Shown one piece after another: positions 23,777-39,659 of a DNA stretch of 64,000 bases. The notes below the pieces were generated by a model. That model saw only the letters and a program-made list of their open reading frames with translations. It had not been told where the DNA came from and searched no databases. The first letter of the stretch is position 1, and the number at the start of each line of letters is the position of its first letter. Source of the DNA: Manihot esculenta. Taxonomy: Eukaryota; Streptophyta; Magnoliopsida; Malpighiales; Euphorbiaceae. The position numbers and the translations under genes are program-made. The DNA is taken from the NCBI RefSeq assembly GCF_001659605.2, contig NC_035161.2, positions 41,125,956-41,189,955 on the forward strand, written 5' to 3'.

Positions 23777-24835
23777 ATGAGCAAACCACAGGAACCACAC
23801 CGCCCTTTCTTCTCTTTTGGGAATCCTTTCCGGATGATTTCACCAAAGGGCTCTCAATTGTCCCCAAGGCTTCTTTCCTTATTGAACGCTTTTGAGGAAA
23901 CCTTGGCAGAGAGGTTGAGGAAACTTAATCCTAAGGACAAGAATGACATTCTTAGCTTAACATGGATGAAATCTGCGATGGAATCACTTTGTGAGACTCA
24001 TACTGACATAAAAACATTGATTACAGATCTTGAGCTCCCTGTGACTGACTGGGATGAGAAATGGATAGACGTGTATTTTGACATCAGTGTGAAGTTGCTT
24101 GATATTTGCATTGCTTTTAGCTCTGAGCTTGCCCGGCTTAACCAAGGACATCTCTTACTTAAATGTGTCCTGCATAATATGGAGTCCACCACTTCAAAGC
24201 AATTTGTGCAGGCTCGTTCTTCTCTTGGTAGCTGGAGACGACACATCTGTTCAAAAAATATACGAGTCCAGAACTGTCGTGCCATCTTGGATAATCTTGT
24301 GGAATCACTTGATCTGCCAAAGGTTAAGAACTCAGCTAAAGGAAAGGTCTTGATGCAGGCAATGTATGGAGTTAAGGTGCAGACAGTGTTTGTATGCAGT
24401 GTTTTTGCTGCTGCCTTCTCAGGTTCTTCAAAGAATTTGTTAGATTTGAATGTTCAAAACACAATCTTATGGGCACAAGCATATTGTAATTTGCAGACAA
24501 ATGTGAATATGGTAATTAGAGAGACATTTTCCTGTGGCAAATTTACAGTCCTGAAGGAATTGGAAGCAGTTGATACAATTGCGGAGAAATTGTATCCCAT
24601 GATTCAAGATGAGTTAGGGCCTGTTGAAGTCGAAGCAGTGCAAAATTCTGTATCAGATTTGAGAACAGGTGCTGAGAGACTCTCTGAAGGGCTGGATTTT
24701 CTTGCGAAGGAAGTGGATGTCTTTTTCAAGATAGTTTTGAGTGGCCGCGATGCTTTGCTCTGTAATTTGAGAGCATCTGGTGCTGTTACTAACCCAATGT
24801 TAGGGACTAATGTAGGGGAGCAGATTGTGAGGTAA
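23777..24835 (+). CDS. BPS1: BYPASS1-family protein
   Basis: A single uninterrupted coding exon of 352 aa. It starts MSKPQEPHRPFFSFGNPFR and continues with LSPRLLSLLNAFEETLAERL, WMKSAMESLCETHTDIKTLI and DWDEKWIDVYFDISVKLLDI, all signatures of the plant-specific BYPASS (DUF793/BPS1) family; AT1G01550 is about the same length. The family is mostly helical with a hydrophobic stretch near residues 195-215 (VQTVFVCSVFAAAFSGSS). In Arabidopsis BPS1 prevents constitutive production of a root-derived, carotenoid-dependent mobile signal that stops shoot growth; the biochemical activity is unknown. It lies between the kinase and MPK4 genes, the same order as AT1G01540-01560. BPS1, BPS2 and BPS3 are close paralogues, so the number is not meaningful here. 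Confidence 0.95.
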   Translation: MSKPQEPHRPFFSFGNPFRMISPKGSQLSPRLLSLLNAFEETLAERLRKLNPKDKNDILSLTWMKSAMESLCETHTDIKTLITDLELPVTDWDEKWIDVYFDISVKLLDICIAFSSELARLNQGHLLLKCVLHNMESTTSKQFVQARSSLGSWRRHICSKNIRVQNCRAILDNLVESLDLPKVKNSAKGKVLMQAMYGVKVQTVFVCSVFAAAFSGSSKNLLDLNVQNTILWAQAYCNLQTNVNMVIRETFSCGKFTVLKELEAVDTIAEKLYPMIQDELGPVEVEAVQNSVSDLRTGAERLSEGLDFLAKEVDVFFKIVLSGRDALLCNLRASGAVTNPMLGTNVGEQIVR

Positions 24836-27800
24836 AAGCTAACTATTCTAATGTATACATATATGGTCTAGTTGTGAGATCTTTCCTTAGTTGTAATCTC
24901 ATGTATGGCGTATTATATTCAGTATGGTATAAGGTATGTTATGGTATTTTGTTACTAGTTTGTACAAGTATCGTATGCGAGAACAACTATACAGGAATTA
25001 AGAAAACGCTTTCTGCTGTTACAACACGCAATTGACTTGTATATATTTCTAAGACGGGAATTATTACAACCATAAATAAAGCCTATATTTTCAACTCAAT
25101 CAAATCGGAGCCGGGTTAACCGAGTGACATCTCTCTCGTTTCTCTCTCTCTCTATTATTTTTTTTGCCCTTTCTGAGAAAATTACCAACTATGGAGGCTA
25201 CGATTCTTGACCCAGCCAGGTTGAAGTCGCGCATGAGTGGACCCTATCTATTTCATATGCGATTCATGATATCAGCTGCCTAATATCATCCTGTTCCTTG
25301 TTTTGAAAATTCGCCGCCTCTATGTTGGCCGACGAGAAGTTTCCTTTGTGACCGTTCAAAATTCTCCGTCCGCTCCATGGTCAGACCCATTATCCAAATT
25401 CTACCATTATCAAAAACATTTTTATTAATTATTATCGAGATATTTAAATTTTTGTATCAACAGAAAAAGTAAATTAAAACCTTAAATTAATTTCTATTTG
25501 ATATTAACTTACATTTATTAATTTAATAAAATTATACGTTAAAACATAAAATTATAAATAATTTGTGTAATAAAAAATTATTCAAAGTAAAATAATCTTA
25601 TTAGTAAGTAAGCATTAATTAATTTGACTACACAATGTTATAGTAGCACTGAGCATAACTGAAACTACTCCAAAAAAAAACCACAATAGAGAATAATAAA
25701 GTAAGAGAGAAAGTTTGAAGATAGAGAGTTGCTTTTTTTCACAAGTGGTTGGGAGTTTTGATTTCGATTTTCTCGGTGTTGTCAAATTTTTATATTTTGC
25801 AAGTCCTATTTTTGGAGGCCGACGTTTAGAATTAGGATTAGATTTTTAGGTTTACAAGTCATGGTGAGGTTTTGTTGAGTTTTGATGTCTGTTGTTTTGA
25901 ATTGCGTTTTGGCTCTGGCAATGTTTGGTTGTGCTCGATGGGTATTGGTAGGTGACTCTTTAGTGTTGGAGTCTTGTAAAACTGTGTGCAGCTCCATGGT
26001 TATGACAGACTAAAAATACAATGGACCAACCTTCTCTCTTTGGATAGCTAACGGTGGATACTTAGGGCCTCTTATTGGTGTTTGTGAATGGTAGTTTTGA
26101 CAGCTAATTTTTTATGCAATTCATGCATACAGGTCTTTACTATATGTTTTCTCGTTGTTGGTTGGGCTGTTCTTCTAAGTTTCTGATTGTATTTACTTTT
26201 GATTTAACTAAAATTAAATAAATAAAGTAAATAAGCATTAAAATTAAATGATTAAGGGCGAAGATTATCAGTTTAATTTAACTTACAAAGTTATAATGAA
26301 AAATCAATCATTTGGGACACCAAAAGAAAAAAAAAGTTAAAAACCCACTTTAGGAACTCTCATTTTTTTTTAGCTTATAAATTTTTAATTATAGTAACTA
26401 AAGTTAAGTCACTATTTATTAAATTTTAATTTATTTTAAAAAAATCATCAAAGTTTAATATTTATCTGAAATAATTATTCGAATAAATTTTCAATAGATT
26501 TTTCAACGAAACGCATATGTTACATGTTATACATGATTCAAAAAATATAGTTATATGATTTGTTGGCTCATTAATAATTTATTTCTTGTTATTATCATCT
26601 TTTTCAAAAGACCTTTTTATTGGCTTCTTAATTTTTGGTGACAAAATGAGTGAAAGACTCGTGGACTATGTTATTTGGCAATCTAAATAAGTGGTAGAAA
26701 ATTTTATGCCTAAACAGTTCTTTTTTCAAATTGCCATCATCTAAGCCACGCCTCCGGCCATAAAAGTAATTTTTTTGCAAATTCTGATTACGCCTCGATA
26801 ATCGACAAAAAATATATCTTTCACAACTCAAAAATTTTTATATGAGTTTTTTTCTTTTGCTGCCGTCTTCCGAAGAGGAAAACTAGATTTATCAAACTTC
26901 CAAAAAAGTCAAGATTTGTGATTAGGAGGGGATGCTGTTCATTTTGATAAGTTGGTTGGAAGTTCTATTGTCATTAATTATACCAAGAGTAAGAGAAAAG
27001 CTTTTTTTTTTGGATGTAATGATAGACAATTTAGTCATGGAGTTTCTTTATCATTTAGAATATATTTCTTTAATGTTGATTCAGACTCTTATGTAGAAAT
27101 TAATAACCATAAAAATAATTTAGGGTGTTCATATATATATATCTCTTAAAGAAAAGAGGATGTTGCCTAATCTCTATTGATAATCATGAAAATGATTTAG
27201 GGTGTCTACTGTATATATCTCTCTTAACGAAAATAGTACGTTGCTTGATCTCTAATTAACACATACTCATTATTATTAAGATTTTGAATAGGTCGGTGGA
27301 TTTTAATTATCTTCAATAGTAAATTGGGAGCACAAAAAGAAAAATAAAGAGAAAAAAAAAGAACAATAAAGAGAGTAATGAGAAAAAGAGGCAGTCTATT
27401 TGGCTGCATAATCAAGTTTAAAGAAATAGTAAATAGGTCAAATGTATTTATAAATTAATTTTTTTGAATTATTTAGGATATATACATTTCATTAAAAAAT
27501 TTATTAAAAATTTATCTGAATAATTATTTTAATAAATATTTAAATATTAATAATTATTTTAAAATAAATTAAAATTTAATTATTATAATAAAACAATAAC
27601 TTAAATTTCAGAATGTAAATAAATATTACCCCGCATCCCCGTTCAAAAGTTTCACATTTCATCTTCACCAACGCCACCCAACTTCTGAAAAAAAAAAACA
27701 CCCAACTCCTTTATTTATTAAGATATTTTACAAGATAAAATTTATAATTTAATTTTGATTTATTTAATAATAAATAATTTTAATTTATTAATAAAATAGT

Positions 27801-28073
27801 CTCACGGTTAAATTTATTATTATTTAACTGATAAATTAGACCGTGTGTTTCTTAAATTTTAAAAAATAGCTTATAAATTTACCCTGTATTATATTATTTA
27901 TTCTCTCTTCGTATTTGCGTGTGGGAGTGAGGAAAAAAAAAAAAAAGAAAAAGGCACCTACCACACGCCCTCCCCTGATGTAGCCCTTCCTTTAACGCCT
28001 CCCTCTCTCTCGAGCCTCGACCCCGCCCTAAAGCTCAAGTAAGGTCTGAATTCGGATCCTCCGAGTTCCAAAC
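24836..28073. other. Intergenic region, BPS / MPK4
   Basis: 24836-25080 is the BPS 3' flank. 25140-25400 is GC-richer but without coding signal. 25430-25640, 26200-26620 and 27420-27900 are AT-rich. 26620-27110 holds broken open frames on both strands that resemble a decayed repeat but match no family I can name. A tandem duplication lies at 27101-27255. 27930-28073 is a C-rich stretch, the probable MPK4 leader. Confidence 0.5.
27101..27255 (+). repeat. Imperfect tandem duplication, about 78 bp unit
   Basis: Unit 1 (about 27101-27178) and unit 2 (about 27179-27255) share in order: AATCAT/AACCAT, GATTTAGGGTGT (AATTTAGGGTGT in unit 1), TATATATCTCT, a GAAAA run, GTTGC-T-ATCTCTA. Both are adjacent, so a simple tandem duplication. 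Confidence 0.6.
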
Positions 28074-31894
<3,821 letters not shown>

Positions 31895-34800
31895 GAATTA
31901 TCTGATATAATCTGTTGTGCACACTTGGAAAATACTCCATTATCCCCATTCCTGTCAGAGTCTCTGGGAGAAGATGAAAACAACTCGCTGGGTATATTGG
32001 AATGGACTTGCATGTCACGAAAGAGTTGGTTCCTTTCATCTTGGATTATTTGAGATATTGACATGTGTGAAATGGAGGTTAGGTTGCCTTCAGGTTACGT
32101 CAGAAAAATCACTGTAAAGGTCTAATTTGTAGCTGGTATGTATGGGAACACCAACTTGATTTAGTGTGGGTGGAGTGGCTGTTGTACTGGCAATATGTAC
32201 TGTTTTGGAGTGGGGTTTCTGCATAGTTATTCTAATTTTCCTACTTCTCTTCCCTTGGAATGATTTGAATGTGAAGAATTCTCTAATTTGCTAGGCTTTA
32301 AATCGTTCCCATTTTTTATTTGGAATAGTTGCTAGGCTGAATGTTGTGAAAATTTCGAGATTTGAATTCCATGCTTCTCATAAATAAATAGACCACACTT
32401 TTGCTAACATTTAAAAAGTAGGTTAACTTTTTCAAATTTCCAATCCAAAAAAAGAAATTGGAGCTTATATTTTATTTTTTGGTTAAATGGAGCTTTCGAT
32501 GAAGTTAATCCATTTTGTAGGAAATATTTATATGCGCTAAAATGTTTATACACTCGATCCATAAAAGTCATCAACGTGAAGCTTATAATTTTAATATAAT
32601 ATGATGTATGATATATTTGAATTGATAGTTAATATGCATTCGGATGTGGAAGATGAGAGTATTACCCCGATACGTGATCTTGATTCTTGTGGGCCCGGAC
32701 CCCATCCACAAATTTCGTATACAGGTTTGATTTTTTTTTTTTTTCTAACACACCTCAATAATATTACTCTTGTTTACGTTGAACCTCCGCACTTCACTTC
32801 CTCATTCCTTACCCAACCGAAAATATAAATTTTTTTTACCATTAACGGTATAATATCCACTTTAAATTTTAAATAATTGAATAATTTTAAATCAAAATTT
32901 AATTTTTTATAGTTATCTATATACACATGTAAAAGTTTTAGATAATAGTAAAATTGTTAAGTTTATATATATAATCATCTAAAATTTTAAACAAAACGTG
33001 TTTATCTTGGTATAATAAAAAAACATCATATTTACATATGCACAATTCTGGCTGTGAAGTTATAAGATGATGTGAGAATAAAAGAATTTACCGAGTAGTT
33101 TCCAGCTGTACTACCAATTTAAAAAATTGATGATGATGAATTCAAATGGAAATTCGAAAACAAAATTAGAATTATTTTGAACTGTATTTGTATTGCATTT
33201 CCTTTGCCGCACAACCCACAGCCACAGCTTTAAACAAAATTGAAAAATAAAAATCACAGGCCACTTTTTTTTTAAAATAAATATCTATAATCTATATTAT
33301 ACACAAGGAAAATTATCCATAATATATTTAAGTATTTAAATTATTTATAATAATATTTAATTATTTAAATAGTTAATAATTTTATTTTTTAAATTTAATT
33401 TTTGAAATAAATGATAATTTTACTTTTTATATTAATTTTAATTAGTTAAAAAAATTTTAAAAAAAGATAAATTTCAAAATTTTTATAATAATATTTAATT
33501 ATTTAAATAGTTAATAATTTTAGATGATAATTTATTCTTTATATTAATTTTAGTTAATTAAGAAAAATTTCAAAAAAATATACATAATATAATAAGATTA
33601 AATTTTTTAAAATAAAGATATAAATTAGATGTTAAGAAAATTTTTTTAAAAAATATAGATAATAAGATTAAATCTTTTTAAAACCTTTAAATTATTTATA
33701 ATAATATTTAATTATTTAAATAATTGATAATTTCTTTTTTAAAATTTAATTTTTGAAATAAATGATAATTTATTCTTTATATTAATTTTAGTTAGTTAAA
33801 AAAAGTATAAGTTATAATAAAATTAAATTTTTAAAATAAGAATATAAATTAAATAGTAATATATATGTATATTATGTTACAAATTTTTAGACGATTTTGT
33901 TGTGCAAGTCTTCTTTTGTTTTTATATATAATATAAATTATTTAATATTATGTTATAATATGATTATTATAAAATTATATTATATAATAAAATAAATATA
34001 AAAAATAAAATTTTAAATATTTATAATAAATATAAAAGTAAATATTTTTATAAATATATATAAAGATGGTTTATTTATTAATAATTATTAATTAAATAAA
34101 TAATAATATTTATAGTTTAGACCGTTAAATTTAATTAGAATTATAAATTTAATACAATATTTTTTATATTATTTTTAATTTTTTTATATATATCTTAAAC
34201 TCACCATTTGTTCATAATATTTAAACAAAACACAATTAAATTTTAAAATTTGTGCTTTTATTTTTATTTTTTATTTTTTTATTTGTATTTCAAACCGAAA
34301 AGAAATTATTTTTTAATCATTTTTATAATAGATTAATTTGGGATTGATTTTTTGGCTTAAATTTTTATATAACTTCAGATTTTATTTTATTTTTATTTAA
34401 AATATTGTATAAAATATTTGTATCCATATAAAATGAACTATATTTCATAACCCAGTCTCATTATGAATTTTTAAACTTTTTATTGAAAAAACATATGTCT
34501 AATATTTTTTTTTTCTATTATCGAGATGGACATATATATAATAATAATAATAATAAATAAGAACAATAATAAAAAAAATTCATGCAGCAATAAAAATATC
34601 AGAGATATAATTTATATTTATGATTCTTTGCGCTCTAAGAAATATTTTAAAATTAATTTATTAAATATTTATATTAATTATTTAAATATATATATATATA
34701 AAATATTATAAAAGTGAGATAAATATCTGAATGTTATTAATTTTAAATTTAAGATATTTAATTATTTATTATTATAATAATAATTCATTAAATTTAAATA

Positions 34801-36335
34801 AATTTTAACATTTAAAAAATTTAACTATAAATCTATAATCTATATGTGTAATAATGGGATTTTCTAATATATTTTTATATTATTTAAGAGATTATTTAAT
34901 ATATTTTTTATTTTAAATTTTAAAATAGATAATAATTTTATTATTTAAATTAATTTTAAGTTTATTTAAATTTGAAGGTAGATGATATTTTATAATTTTA
35001 AAGTATGAAATAATTTTATTATTTAAATAATATATTTAAGCATTCGACAAAAAATAATTTTGATAATATAAATCACGACATAGTAAGAATGATATTTTAA
35101 ATATTAAATAAGTACTAGAAAATTGTTAAACTATTAGATAATATATTATACATATAATTTTCGTAATTATATAAGTTAGTAAATGAATATTTGTATTCAT
35201 TTATATATATATTAAAAAATTAAAATTTTGACATAATTTATTAAAATAAAATTTAATTTTAACAATATTAAATTATTAAATAATAATTTCAGTTTTAAAA
35301 AATAAAACAAACTTTCTACAACAACAAAAAATTATTTTTGATGACGTAATAATAAGTTATTTATTTTACTTCTCAATTAATTTTAAATAAAATTTATAAA
35401 TTCAAAATAATGATCATATTTATCAAAGATAATTAAAAATATAATTTAATTTATTAAAAGATATTAATAAAATATTAAATAAGTTTAACAATAAATTCAT
35501 TTAATTTATACAAATGACATTAATTCATTTAATTTAATTTAATACATACTTCTCAATTTAAACGTTGGAAAAAACTAGTTTATATAAATGTATAAAGAGA
35601 AGGGAAATATTTAAAATTACTTAAATATTTTTAGAAATTTATTGATTAAATTAATTATTTTAATTTTATTAATGAATTTAAAATGTGTTTTCATTTTAAA
35701 AATTATTTTAAATTTTGTATTATCCAAATATTTTTTTTTAAAAAAAAATTATGATTTTATATTGTATTAATGTCATTGATCTCAATGGGTCCTACTATTT
35801 ATTTATTTATTCTTTCCCTTGTATTGTGTTGTTGGGAAGCTGGCAGCAAATGTGTAGCTTCTGTGCTAATCTTGATAATTATTATTATTTCTTGCATGGA
35901 TTATTTATTTTTTAATTGATATATTTTAATATCAATATTTTTAAATAGCTATTTAAAATAAACAAAATATAATTAAAATTAATAAATTGATTTTCTTTAC
36001 TTATATTTTGTTAGGAAACATTCAAAGTGTGAAACCATCAGAAGCGCAAAAAAGATGCTGCCATTGCAATTGCCGTCCACAGCGCCAGTTTTGGCGGCAA
36101 CTGTTTAACAACTCTGTGTTTGGCTGTCACGGAAAGCAAATTTGTATATTTAATCATCTCAAATAAAATATTAATTATGACTTCATTTTTTTTTTATAAA
36201 AGAAATTAAAATTAAATATTCTCTTCAAAGCTTGACATGCTTTTGTTGTGAAACATTAAATAGACATCTCGCCTAATGGATTAATTAAGTTAGTTCTTTA
36301 TTGAGGGCAACCTCACCACATACGTAAGCCTTAAT
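31895..36335. other. Intergenic region, MPK4 / UGT, extreme AT block
   Basis: 31895-32300 is the MPK4 3' UTR. From about 32830 to 36000 the sequence is almost entirely A/T with only scattered G and C, many short frames and no coding signal; it includes the triplicated segment at 33344-33860. Around 36030-36130 is a short GC-richer stretch. No gene is supported. Confidence 0.65.
33344..33860 (+). repeat. Triplicated AT-rich segment
   Basis: Three copies begin with TTTATAATAATATTTAATTA at 33344, 33482 and 33695. Each continues with TTTAAATA(G/A)TT(A/G)ATAATTT, then AAATGATAAT or GATGATAAT, TTTATATTAATTTTA and (A/G)TTA(G/A)TTAA. Copy lengths are about 138, 213 and 165 bp. Likely successive local duplications of a non-coding segment. 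Confidence 0.7.
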
Positions 36336-36343
36336 TATATATA
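36336..36343 (+). promoter_or_regulatory. Probable TATA box of the UGT gene
   Basis: TATATATA, 85 bp upstream of the ATG at 36428, followed by CCCCC and a CA-rich leader. Good spacing for a plant TATA box. Confidence 0.55.
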
Positions 36344-36427
36344 TTCCCCCTTTAGTTGCTCAACCTTCACATTTCAGGTATTGGCCTCTTCGTTGCAAAG
36401 CTTTTCCCCAAGTTTCAACAGTTAGCT

Positions 36428-37828
36428 ATGACAAGTCATATGCATGTGGCAGTGCTTCCTTGGTCTGCCTTTGGTCATATAATGCCATTTTTCCAATTAT
36501 CCCTTGCATTAGCCAAAGCTGGAGTTCACGTCTCATTTCTATCAACCCCTAGGAATATTCAGAGACTCCCTAAACTTTCACCAACTTTAACACATTTAAT
36601 ACACTTGGTGGAGCTTCCCTTGCCCACTTTGGATGGTGACTCTCGCTTGCCCCAAGGAGCTGAGGCCACTGTAGATATCACCTCCGACAAGGTTCAGTAC
36701 CTGAAAGTGGCCTATGATCTCTTGCAACACCCCTTTAAGCAGTTTGTCGCTGAGAAATTGCCTAATTGGATACTTGTTGACTTTTGCCCTTACTGGGCTG
36801 GTGATATTGCTAAACAATTTGGTGTTCCACTCCTATACCTGTCTGTTTTTTCTGGGGCTATGAGAGCTTTTATGGGGTCACCAGAGTATTTATGTGGTGA
36901 TGGACTAAAGAGGATCAGACCAACGCCAGAAAGTCTAACTTCACCACCTCCATGGATAACTTTCCCTTCTTCTGTAGCCTTTCGAAGCTACGAGGCACGC
37001 AACTTTTATCCTGGCTTCTACATTGTGAATGCTTCTGGCGTAAGAGACAGTGAACGGGTAGCTAAGACGATGGCAGCTTGCCAAGCTGTGGTTGTCCGTA
37101 GCTGCACTGAATTTGAAGGCAAGTACCTGAAAGTATATGAGGAAGTTCTTGGGAAACCGGTGATTCCAATAGGCTTGCTCCCTTCAGAGAAACCTGAGAA
37201 AAGAGAAATCACTGATGAAACATGGAGGAAGACCTTTGAATGGCTTGATAATCAACAACACAAGTCAGTTGTGTTTGTTGGGTTTGGTAGCGAATGTAAA
37301 CTTACCAAGGATCAAGTTTACGAGATAGCATATGGGCTGGAGCTTTCCGAATTGCCATTCCTGTGGGCACTTAGGAAACCTAGCTGGGCTATCGAAGATA
37401 TTGATGTTCTGCCTCCAGGATTCAGTGACAGGACGTCCAAGAAAGGAATTGTGTGTATAGGATGGGCACCACAGCAAGAAATTCTAGCACATCCATCAAT
37501 AGGGGGATCATTGTTTCACTCAGGGTGGGGTTCTGTTATAGAAACTCTTCAGTACGGCCATTGTCTAATTGTTCTACCCTTCATTTTTGACCAAGGGGTG
37601 AATGCCAGGTTACTGGTAGAGAAAGGTTTGGCTGTGGAGGTGGACAGGAAGGACGATGGATCGTTTACGAGACATGGTATTGATAAATCTCTGAGATTAG
37701 CAATGATTTCAGAAGAAGGAAAGCAAATGAGGGACCAAGCCAAAAAAGCTGCTGCCATTTTTGGGGATAGGGACCTGCATCAGGTTTACATCACTAGGTT
37801 TGTGGAGTATCTGAAGAAAGGAGCATGA
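36428..37828 (+). CDS. UDP-glycosyltransferase, UGT91 family (UDP-rhamnose:rhamnosyltransferase-like)
   Basis: An intronless gene of 466 aa from the ATG at 36428; the open frame extends upstream but only through non-ATG codons. Catalytic His17 (SAFGHIMP) and the activating Asp118 (WILVDF) are present. The 44-residue PSPG box spans residues 346-389, starting WAPQQEILAHPSIGG and ending FDQ. Inside it the usual HCGWNS is HSGWGS, a variant seen in UGT91 members, which mostly add a second sugar (rhamnose or glucose) to flavonoid or triterpene glycosides. The final Gln389 is the residue normally contacting the sugar. The enzyme should be cytosolic, with no signal peptide or membrane segment. Acceptor and donor cannot be read from sequence. 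It sits alone between the AT-rich block and the hAT-like element, with no UGT tandem partner in the window. Confidence 0.93.
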   Translation: MTSHMHVAVLPWSAFGHIMPFFQLSLALAKAGVHVSFLSTPRNIQRLPKLSPTLTHLIHLVELPLPTLDGDSRLPQGAEATVDITSDKVQYLKVAYDLLQHPFKQFVAEKLPNWILVDFCPYWAGDIAKQFGVPLLYLSVFSGAMRAFMGSPEYLCGDGLKRIRPTPESLTSPPPWITFPSSVAFRSYEARNFYPGFYIVNASGVRDSERVAKTMAACQAVVVRSCTEFEGKYLKVYEEVLGKPVIPIGLLPSEKPEKREITDETWRKTFEWLDNQQHKSVVFVGFGSECKLTKDQVYEIAYGLELSELPFLWALRKPSWAIEDIDVLPPGFSDRTSKKGIVCIGWAPQQEILAHPSIGGSLFHSGWGSVIETLQYGHCLIVLPFIFDQGVNARLLVEKGLAVEVDRKDDGSFTRHGIDKSLRLAMISEEGKQMRDQAKKAAAIFGDRDLHQVYITRFVEYLKKGA

Positions 37829-37965
37829 AAGGTAGTTCATGGGAGTAGATTGTCGTGACAAAAATATATATTAGCACTCAGTCAATAAAATCTATATGCC
37901 GTCCACCCTCTCACTGTATCATCTCTTACTTGTCACCCAACGAGCAAGTCGTCGCCCCTAAAACC

Positions 37966-39346
37966 TAGGAGTGTAATCGAGCCGAGCCGAGCCGAACTTT
38001 GTAAAGCTCAAACTCGTTTATTAAAAAAGTTTGGAAGCTCGAGCTCGACTCGAGCTCTAATATTTGATTCGAACTCGGCTCGAGAATTAAATATTATAAT
38101 CGAGCTCGATTCGAGTTCAACTCGTGAAAGGTTTGTTCGATTTAATAACGAGTCTAATTCGAGCTCGAACTCGAAAAACTCGATTAAGAAGCTCGTCAAT
38201 AAAACTCGAGCTCGAACTCGGAAAACTCGATTAAGAAACTCGTTAAAAAAGCTCGAGACCGAGCTCAAAATTAAAAAGTTTGGTTTGAGCTCAAGTTCAG
38301 GCTCGAGCTCGAATTAATAATTACACTTTAATCAGTTTTTAATCATCATTAATTTAAATAATATAAAAAAAAAAGAGAGTGTACATAAAAAAAATTACAT
38401 AACACAATTTATAACTAAAATAACACAAATAAATATAAATTCAACAACATAATAAAATTAGATTACACAAAAAGTTTAATATCAAACCAATAAAGTTGAT
38501 TCCAACTTCCAACAGTTGAAACAAGCTAATATAATTTAATTATCTTCATAATCATCTTCATACTTGTTCAATTAGTTAACTTGAATTTCAACTTAAACAT
38601 CCATATAACCTTAATTAATTATTATTAATATAATTTGATAATTATTATCATCTTTTATATTGTATGCTTAATTATATACAAAAAATTTTTTATAATTATA
38701 CTTTAATTTTAAAATGTATATAATTTTTACAACTCAATTTATCATGTAGTACTATAATTTTAAAGAATACTTATTATAATAATTAATATTAATTATTTGT
38801 GATTATACATTAATTTTATGAAATCTTATTATAATAATTATATACAAAAAATTTTTATAATTTAATTTTAAAGAATACTAATTATAATAATTAATCTTAA
38901 TTATTTGTAATTTTCAATACTATAATTTTCAAGTATTTATAATAGTTTAAATTTTATAACTTTATAGTTATTTTTATTTTTTTAATAATATATGAACTTG
39001 TTCATAAATTTATTTAACGAATTAGTTCACCAATTTATTTAAACAATATTACTCACGAGCCTAAGCCTTACGAGTCTACTCGTGAGCCTTCTACTCGTGA
39101 GCCTTCTCAACGAGTCTGCTCGCGAGCCTTTTCAACGAGCCAGCTCGCGAGCCTTCTCAACGAGCCAGCTCGCGAGCCTTCTCAACGAGCCGAATACTAT
39201 TGAGCTCAAGCTCAGCTCGTTTAAGTGACGAGTCTCAAAATTGAGTTCGAACTTGGCTCGTTTAAAAAACGAGCCGAACTCGATCGAGCTTTTATCGAGT
39301 CGAGTCTCGAGTAGCTCACGAATAGCTTAGCTCATTTACAGCCCTA
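37966..39346. mobile_element. hAT-like non-autonomous DNA transposon with GCTCG-rich arms
   Basis: Left end TAGGAGTGTAATCGAGC and, on the opposite strand, right end TAGGGCTGTAAATGAGC (right end read from 39346 leftward): 16 of 22 terminal positions agree. Flanks are CTAAAACC (37958-37965) and TTTAAACC (39347-39354), an imperfect 8-bp duplication (6 of 8), the size hAT elements leave. The arms (37980-38330 and 39050-39340) are packed with CGAGC/GCTCG motifs in both directions; the core (38340-39040) is AT-rich. No transposase is present. Family assignment rests on TIR start, duplication length and subterminal repeats. Confidence 0.65.
39094..39193. repeat. Four tandem 25-bp units in the right arm
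   Basis: Units at 39094, 39119, 39144 and 39169, each CTCG(C/T)GAGCCTT(C/T)TCAACGAG followed by CCAG, TCTG or CCGA. The third and fourth units differ only in the last two bases. Confidence 0.8.
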
Positions 39347-39636
39347 TTTAAACCCAGTCGGGTGAGAAAAGGACAAGATGCACTTATTAAATTTAATATT
39401 TATATCCTTTCAAATTACACTGCATTTGTCATTGTCACAGCTATTTGTTTAATTAACACATTCTGAATGACTGGGACAAAACAGTTCCAAGAATAGGAGC
39501 TTTGCCATCGAAAGCTAAAACAGAAGAACCCATTTTGCAGCCCAAAAAAAGAAAATGAAAAATGAAAATCCTCGCGGAGCATTTGGAAAATCATGCAGAC
39601 TGATGGTTACAGCTCACCAATAAAACTTGCTCTTTG

Positions 39637-39659
39637 TCTCTCTCTCTCTCTCTCTCTCT
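39637..39659. repeat. (TC)n microsatellite
   Basis: An uninterrupted TC run of about 23 bases in the 3' flank of MSL1. Confidence 0.85.

Noticed and set aside
26628..27149. Open frames on both strands as a possible gene
   Set aside because: No family match, AT-rich, no consistent exon structure; more like decayed repeat DNA.
38008..38268. Minus-strand open frame of 86 codons
   Set aside because: It is translation of the CGAGC repeats of the transposon arm.
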